From JANWVO01 sp037446555 (GTDB lineage Bacteria > Acidobacteriota > Terriglobia > Bryobacterales > Bryobacteraceae), in the NCBI GenBank assembly GCA_037446555.1, contig JBBIIK010000008.1:32249-96248 (forward strand): DNA of 64,000 bases, written 5' to 3'. The notes under the pieces are model-generated. The model did no database searches. It was given only the letters and a program-made list of their open reading frames with translations, and was not told the DNA's origin. The position numbers were made by a program, and so were the translations under genes. Below, piece after piece: positions 59,709 to 64,000 of the stretch (positions are counted from its first letter, which is position 1; each line of letters starts with the position of its first letter).

Positions 59709-61355
59709 GTGCAACCAGCATTTCTCAAGATTCTGATCGACGGCAATGAGCCCACCGAGATGGCCCTGTTGGAAGCGGGCGTCGTACACCAGTTGAACCG
59801 GCACCCGTCCTGTACGCTGCGGTACCGCCAGCTACCGGAGAGCCGGCGCAAGTTCGAGAGCGACATCGGAAAGCCGCTCAAAGTGGTGGCCGTTTCGCAG
59901 GACGGCGTGGAGCTGGAGATCTTCGATGGCCTGGTGAGAAGCGTCGAAACCGAGTACGAGATGTCGGGGGGCTGCAATCTGCTGTACCACGGCGCCGGCT
60001 GGTCTTTCCTGCTGGACGTCACGCGGCACTCCCGGATGTTCCTGGAAATGAAGCCTGCCGACATCGCCGGCGATCTGCTGGGGAGCCGTGCGGGGGACAT
60101 CCGGCTGAGCGGCGGCTCTCCGCTGACGCTGCTCCAATACGGCGAGACGGACTGGAGCTTTCTGCACAGGGTGCTGGACCGGCACTGCGCGTTTCTGCGC
60201 GTGGAGGGCAAGAAGGTCGACGTTCTGGACAAGTTCGCCTCCGACGCATGCCCGCTGACCTGGCGCGAGGAGGGCAGTCTCTATCTGTTCCGCACCATCG
60301 GACGCATCTACGAATGCGCCTGGCACGGCGTCAACTACGACCGTGCCGAGGCGGAGAGCAAAGAGGTGCGCGACGTGAGCGACGCACCGCCCGCAGAAGA
60401 CTCCCTTGGCGCGCTGCGCGGCGGCACAGACCAGGGATCGAAGGACAACCAGCTCGCCGATGCCTTGTATGACAAGTTCCTGTCGGGCGACCACGGGAAG
60501 TTTCAGGACGAGCTGAAGCTGGAGGCGCGGCGGCGCCGGATTCATGCCTGCACCGCCTATGGCGAGTCACGGGACGCGGCCATTGCTGTGGGCGGCAAGG
60601 TGGAGATCAAGGGGCAGATCGAAACCACGGGCAAGTACGGTGTCTACAGGCTGGAACACCTGTGGCAGCTCGGCGCGGGCTATTCCAACAAGTTCTGGTG
60701 TATGCCGTTCCAGGTGTACCTGGACGAGACGCGCCCCTCCCCGTCGGTTGTCCGGGAGGCGCCGCTGCTCACCCAAGCGGCGCTTCCGACCCAGCCGTCG
60801 GCGCCTGCGCCGCCCGGGCCTGGCGCCGCCCTCGCTTCCGGGCGGAACTTCGGCGTGTATGTGGCCAGGGTGCTCGACAATGTCGATCCGATCGACGCGG
60901 CGCGGGTGAAGGTGCAGTTCCCATGGGAGCAGGGCGCCAACGAGAGCAATTGGGCGCCGGTAGCGATGCCGCACGCCGGCCACGGACGCGGACTGTATTT
61001 CATGCCCGAAATCGGCGACGAAGTGCTGGTCGCTTTCGAACAGGGAGATCCCAACCGCCCTGTCGTGCTCGGATGCCTCTGGAACGGGAACGACTCGCCG
61101 CCCAACGAAGGGCTGCACGGCGACGAGCAGGGGAACAACGACATCAAGCGCATCGTCACCAAGAGCGGCAACCGGATGGTGTTCGACGATCAGGACGGGC
61201 AGGAGACCATCGTCGTGGCCACGCCGCAACACATCCGGATCTCGATGTTCGAGGGAGACCAGACCCTTTTGATCCACTCCGACGGAGACATCAACATCCA
61301 CGCCGGAGGGACCGTCCACATCAAGTGCAATCAGTTTTTGCGCGAGGTCGGCTGA
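59709..61355 (+). CDS. vgrG: T6SS spike protein VgrG (GTG start)
   Basis: A 548-residue VgrG/TssI protein. The gp27-like N-terminal part (about 1-250) is followed by a gp5 OB-fold region (about 376-470) with FGVYVARVLDNVDPIDAARV, MPEIGDEVLVAFEQGDPNRP and VVLGCLWNG. A short beta region ends the protein without an evident effector domain. It forms the trimeric spike at the tube tip. GTG at 59709 follows AGGAGGAA at eight bases. It is followed by three unknown genes. Confidence 0.92.
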   Translation: MQPAFLKILIDGNEPTEMALLEAGVVHQLNRHPSCTLRYRQLPESRRKFESDIGKPLKVVAVSQDGVELEIFDGLVRSVETEYEMSGGCNLLYHGAGWSFLLDVTRHSRMFLEMKPADIAGDLLGSRAGDIRLSGGSPLTLLQYGETDWSFLHRVLDRHCAFLRVEGKKVDVLDKFASDACPLTWREEGSLYLFRTIGRIYECAWHGVNYDRAEAESKEVRDVSDAPPAEDSLGALRGGTDQGSKDNQLADALYDKFLSGDHGKFQDELKLEARRRRIHACTAYGESRDAAIAVGGKVEIKGQIETTGKYGVYRLEHLWQLGAGYSNKFWCMPFQVYLDETRPSPSVVREAPLLTQAALPTQPSAPAPPGPGAALASGRNFGVYVARVLDNVDPIDAARVKVQFPWEQGANESNWAPVAMPHAGHGRGLYFMPEIGDEVLVAFEQGDPNRPVVLGCLWNGNDSPPNEGLHGDEQGNNDIKRIVTKSGNRMVFDDQDGQETIVVATPQHIRISMFEGDQTLLIHSDGDINIHAGGTVHIKCNQFLREVG

Positions 61356-61391
61356 CGCCCGCCCGCGCCGGCACAGGAGGAACGGTAAGCC

Positions 61392-62093
61392 ATGGCCACT
61401 TTCGACGCAAAGACCAAGACCAAGACGCGTGTCGACATCTCGAAGGATTCCTGGAAGCCCGGCATGGGCGCCCTCGGCAAGGGCTCCCAGAAGGACGAGG
61501 CGCTCATCCACGGCACCAAGAAAGAGCAGATCGACATGAACCATATGAGCACGGTAAACATCAACCGGACATTTCAGACGAACGTCAACTTCCAGTGCAC
61601 GGTCGGCGTGATGCGCAAGCTTCAGGACACGCAGTACATGCACACGACGAATGCGATGCTGAAGCGGGACGTGATGGGGCCGAGCCTTTACAACCGCGTG
61701 GGGCCCACGATGATCACGTTTGTGGCGCCTTTGGTGGAAAGCCACGCCTCGCCCAGAAGCCTGGCCGAGCCCGCGGTCCGAATGGAGCAGGTGACGAACG
61801 CCATCAAGGCCGCGCTGGACGATCAAGAGGTGCAGGGCTTCGCCAAGTCCGCCACGGGGCTCAAGATGGAGGCGATCGGAATGAGCACAACGGCGACCGG
61901 TTTGGAGACCTTCGTGAAGGGGCTCGCCGCCGGCGTGACGGCGCTCAAAGACAAGACCACCGCGCTCGAGAACCACACGGCAACAGCCAAGATGCAGCAG
62001 AAAGCCGTGGAACTGGATATCGAAGCGCTGGAAACCAAGACCGGCCTGGATCTGGCTTCCCTGAAACTCGCGGCCAACTCCATCACGCTCTGA
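61392..62093 (+). CDS. unknown protein downstream of VgrG
   Basis: A 233-residue protein. The N-terminus is Lys/Thr-rich with no signal peptide (TFDAKTKTKTRVD). The middle has short strands including MHTTNAMLKRDVMGPSLYN, and the C-terminal half is helical and possibly coiled (ALKDKTTALENHTATAKM). No family is recognised and no PAAR motif is seen. Position directly after vgrG suggests a spike-loading adaptor or effector. GGAGGAA precedes the ATG. Confidence 0.55.
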   Translation: MATFDAKTKTKTRVDISKDSWKPGMGALGKGSQKDEALIHGTKKEQIDMNHMSTVNINRTFQTNVNFQCTVGVMRKLQDTQYMHTTNAMLKRDVMGPSLYNRVGPTMITFVAPLVESHASPRSLAEPAVRMEQVTNAIKAALDDQEVQGFAKSATGLKMEAIGMSTTATGLETFVKGLAAGVTALKDKTTALENHTATAKMQQKAVELDIEALETKTGLDLASLKLAANSITL

Positions 62094-62102
62094 GGATCTC
62101 CC

Positions 62103-62975
62103 ATGCCCGTCACTCCGGAAGCACTGAAGCCGTGGGTCCGCGCGGAAAGCCTGACACGCTGCTCATTGTATTGGGCGGGCGTGGCCTCCAGTCCTTTGCG
62201 GCAAGCGGAGCAGGAATGGTTCGTGGCATTTCTGATGGCCTTCATCGGGGCATGCAAGGGACAAGGGTGGATGCCCTGCTTTTTTCTCGATGTCGAGACC
62301 ATCGAGCGGTTCTGCCAGGACCGTTTCCTTGCCGAATCCATTGAATTCCGCGCCTTCCCCGCTTACGGGCGTGTGCCATGGGGCCCCTTGCCGCAGCCCA
62401 TCCCGGTGGAAGAAACGGATGCCATCCGGAAACAGGAGAAGCCATTCCTCCTGAGCAATTACCTTAAAGGTTATGTCCAGTGGTATCGCCGGTTCCAACC
62501 GGAAAAGGTTCTGCCATTCTATTTCGGCTTCGGCGGCGCTACGATGCTTTTCGTCCCGCCTGATCCGGCGACCGCCCCGCCTCTTCCGGATTTCTCGCCA
62601 GGGGTGAAAAAGAGTCCGCTTCTGCGGGACGCGTTTGCCGCCGGCGATCCCATCGAGGAGATGCGGACGCTGCTGTTGCTGAAGCACAAGTCGTTCGCCG
62701 CTCTGAAGGCCGCCTTCAGCAAGGGCGCCGAGGATCACACGGCGCTGAAATCCATGCCGCTGCTGGTCCCCCGGCTCCGCTCACAGGACTTTTTCTCGCT
62801 GGAATCCGAGGTTCTGGATGCGCTCTTTGAAGCCTCGCCCGTGTATCTGGCCGAGAGCCCGGAAGACCGCGGCATCCTCATCGCTTCCGCCAAGCCCATT
62901 GACGAGGTGATCGCCACGCTTGCGGGCGCCGTCCACGAGCAGATGGCGCAATCCCGGAACAGGAGGGCGCAATGA
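62103..62975 (+). CDS. unknown protein sharing a C-terminal motif with the next gene
   Basis: A 290-residue soluble protein with many aromatic residues and no signal or membrane segment. Its C-terminal part (FFSLESEVLDALFE, YLAESPEDRGILIAS) resembles the next protein (AFSLESELLATRS, YVRESTEDNGLLILS), so the two may be distant paralogues. No effector or immunity family is recognised. It overlaps the next gene by four bases. Confidence 0.6.
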   Translation: MPVTPEALKPWVRAESLTRCSLYWAGVASSPLRQAEQEWFVAFLMAFIGACKGQGWMPCFFLDVETIERFCQDRFLAESIEFRAFPAYGRVPWGPLPQPIPVEETDAIRKQEKPFLLSNYLKGYVQWYRRFQPEKVLPFYFGFGGATMLFVPPDPATAPPLPDFSPGVKKSPLLRDAFAAGDPIEEMRTLLLLKHKSFAALKAAFSKGAEDHTALKSMPLLVPRLRSQDFFSLESEVLDALFEASPVYLAESPEDRGILIASAKPIDEVIATLAGAVHEQMAQSRNRRAQ

Positions 62976-63754
62976 GCGATTCGCGAGCGCGCGACCGGCA
63001 CGAGGACACGCTGTTTTTGGAGGTCCGCCCCCAAGCAATGGGCTTCCACGTCTACCTCGTGCGCGACGCGAAGTTCCCGGTGAAGCCTTTCGATCTCCCC
63101 CGCTGGCTCGGGCTTTACCGCCAGTTGCGGCCCATCCTTTTTCCCGCCGGAACCAGACCTCTTCCGGTCATCCAGATGTGGCACCTGCATCACAACAATG
63201 GAGGCGAGCTCCTGAGCAAGCACGCCCAGGAGTGGGGGCCGGATTTCGGGGCCGGCGTGTGGCTGGACGCGCCTCCGCCCAGGCTTTGGACGCCCGAAGA
63301 CTTCATGAACATCGGCCCCGGCGAATTGCTGCCGCCTCCGGTTCTTTCCGCCATCCGGCTGACCGCGCCGAAGTACGACTGGGAACAGGCGTGGATGCAA
63401 CTGGGAGGACGCGGGTGCTATATGGAATTCACCGTCAGCGGCGACGCGGAAGCGTTTTTCCAGACGCAGGCAGCAGCCTACCGGACATGGATCGAAGAGC
63501 CGATGATCGCCGCGCAAACCTTCTTCGTTCCCCTGTTGAAAGCTTTCAGCCTCGAGTCCGAGCTGCTGGCAACGCGATCCAGGCACGTTGACCCGCTGCT
63601 CGTCTATGTCCGGGAAAGCACCGAGGACAACGGGCTGCTGATCCTTTCCCGCGAGAAGGTGGAAGGGCGGCTGCAGGCGGCTTTCAAGCTGGTGCCTTGG
63701 GCCAGCCCCGATCCCTCCGTCGAGCGTTTTCTGATCCGTTCCGTCGCAGACTGA
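62972..63754 (+). CDS. unknown protein, possible paralogue of the preceding gene
   Basis: A 260-residue soluble protein. It has the conserved tail described for the previous gene. An acidic N-terminus (RHEDTLFLEVRPQ) is followed by mixed strands and helices. It overlaps the preceding gene (ATGA), so the two may form a pair, for example effector and immunity or adaptor partners. No named family is recognised. Confidence 0.6.
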   Translation: MSDSRARDRHEDTLFLEVRPQAMGFHVYLVRDAKFPVKPFDLPRWLGLYRQLRPILFPAGTRPLPVIQMWHLHHNNGGELLSKHAQEWGPDFGAGVWLDAPPPRLWTPEDFMNIGPGELLPPPVLSAIRLTAPKYDWEQAWMQLGGRGCYMEFTVSGDAEAFFQTQAAAYRTWIEEPMIAAQTFFVPLLKAFSLESELLATRSRHVDPLLVYVRESTEDNGLLILSREKVEGRLQAAFKLVPWASPDPSVERFLIRSVAD

Positions 63755-64000
63755 CGCTGACGCGCCATCCGGTGTGCCTGTGTCGGTAGCATGTCAAGAT
63801 GTCCGGTCTAACTAGCAAGTGAATTGTCCGCTGTTGCCTGGCGGGGTCGAGTTCCGCCAAGCTGCAGCCACCTGGACGGAGGATAGAGCTCTGCGGGGAC
63901 GCAACTGGAGCGCCGTTCCAGGGCCGGGATTGAGGGAGCAGGTCAACAGCCTGCTCCTGGTCCTCAATCCTGGCCCAAAGCGTGAAATCCCGGAGGTCTG
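63755..64000. other. non-coding tail of window with long inverted repeat
   Basis: No coding region is seen. GGGCCGGGATTGAGG (63921-63935) pairs with CCTCAATCCTGGCCC (63962-63976) with one G-T step, and inside it GAGCAGG (63936-63942) pairs with CCTGCTC (63950-63956) around a seven-base loop. No T-run follows. Near 63790-63835, GATGTCCGGT and AATTGTCCGCT resemble the short repeats of some insertion-sequence ends, but no transposase is present. Confidence 0.4.

Noticed and set aside
1..64000. CRISPR arrays, tRNA and rRNA genes
   Set aside because: No regular repeat-spacer pattern or tRNA/rRNA-like segment was seen by eye; gaps between genes are all below 250 bases.

Overview
The window is GC-rich and densely coded. 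It holds 53 recognisable protein genes, and no rRNA or tRNA gene, CRISPR array or intact mobile element was seen. The gene content suggests an Acidobacteriota genome of the Bryobacterales/Solibacter type: multi-repeat He_PIG surface proteins, a TonB-family protein with a long N-terminal extension, B12-dependent ribonucleotide reductase, AsmA/Slt envelope genes and DUF4384/PEGA/FHA proteins. This placement is inferred from gene content, not from a marker gene.

Left third (1-30 kb), mostly housekeeping. A minus-strand operon (6425 to 1) overlaps at nearly every junction and encodes an XdhC-like protein, a MocA-like nucleotidyltransferase, an AsmA-like protein, a coiled-coil protein and a lytic transglycosylase that runs off the left edge. 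A HAD phosphatase, a degenerate histidine-kinase-like protein and a small secreted protein follow on the plus strand. Next is a minus-strand acpP-fabF-etfB-etfA unit with a clear promoter. After it come a YqiA-like esterase, an S1/P1 nuclease, a TonB-family protein, a carbohydrate block (GH78 rhamnosidase, TIM-barrel isomerase, DUF5060 glycosidase, PHP protein, Gfo/Idh/MocA oxidoreductase), thrB, nrdJ under a tandem NrdR-box promoter, and rmuC.

Centre (29.3-35.2 kb): minus-strand genes for secreted and surface proteins (beta-barrel, He_PIG repeat protein, propeller-like protein, small Ig-like membrane protein).

Right half (35.3-63.8 kb): one same-strand block that is the most interesting part. 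It opens with a compact, overlapping ubiquitin-like conjugation module: E1-like enzyme, four-TM protein with two Cys8 RING-like modules, 86-residue beta-grasp protein ending in glycine, and E2-like protein with HPN and a catalytic-position Cys. It continues with a Ser/Thr kinase fused to an FGE-sulfatase domain, two DUF4384 proteins, a caspase-PEGA-TPR protein, a membrane FHA protein and a vWA protein. A contractile type VI-like system follows: tssB, tssC, two hcp genes, tssE with an apparent ATT start, tssF, a PASTA-tssG fusion, tssK, clpV, a DUF1080-TM-FHA fusion, vgrG and three unknown genes. TssJ, TssL, TssM, TssA and PAAR are not in the window. Two strong terminators divide the T6SS region into separate transcription units.

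Working model (inference): kinase, FHA and PASTA parts form a phosphorylation-controlled contractile system. The membrane-anchored ubiquitin-like module and the caspase-like protein sit immediately upstream as regulators or as a linked conflict system.
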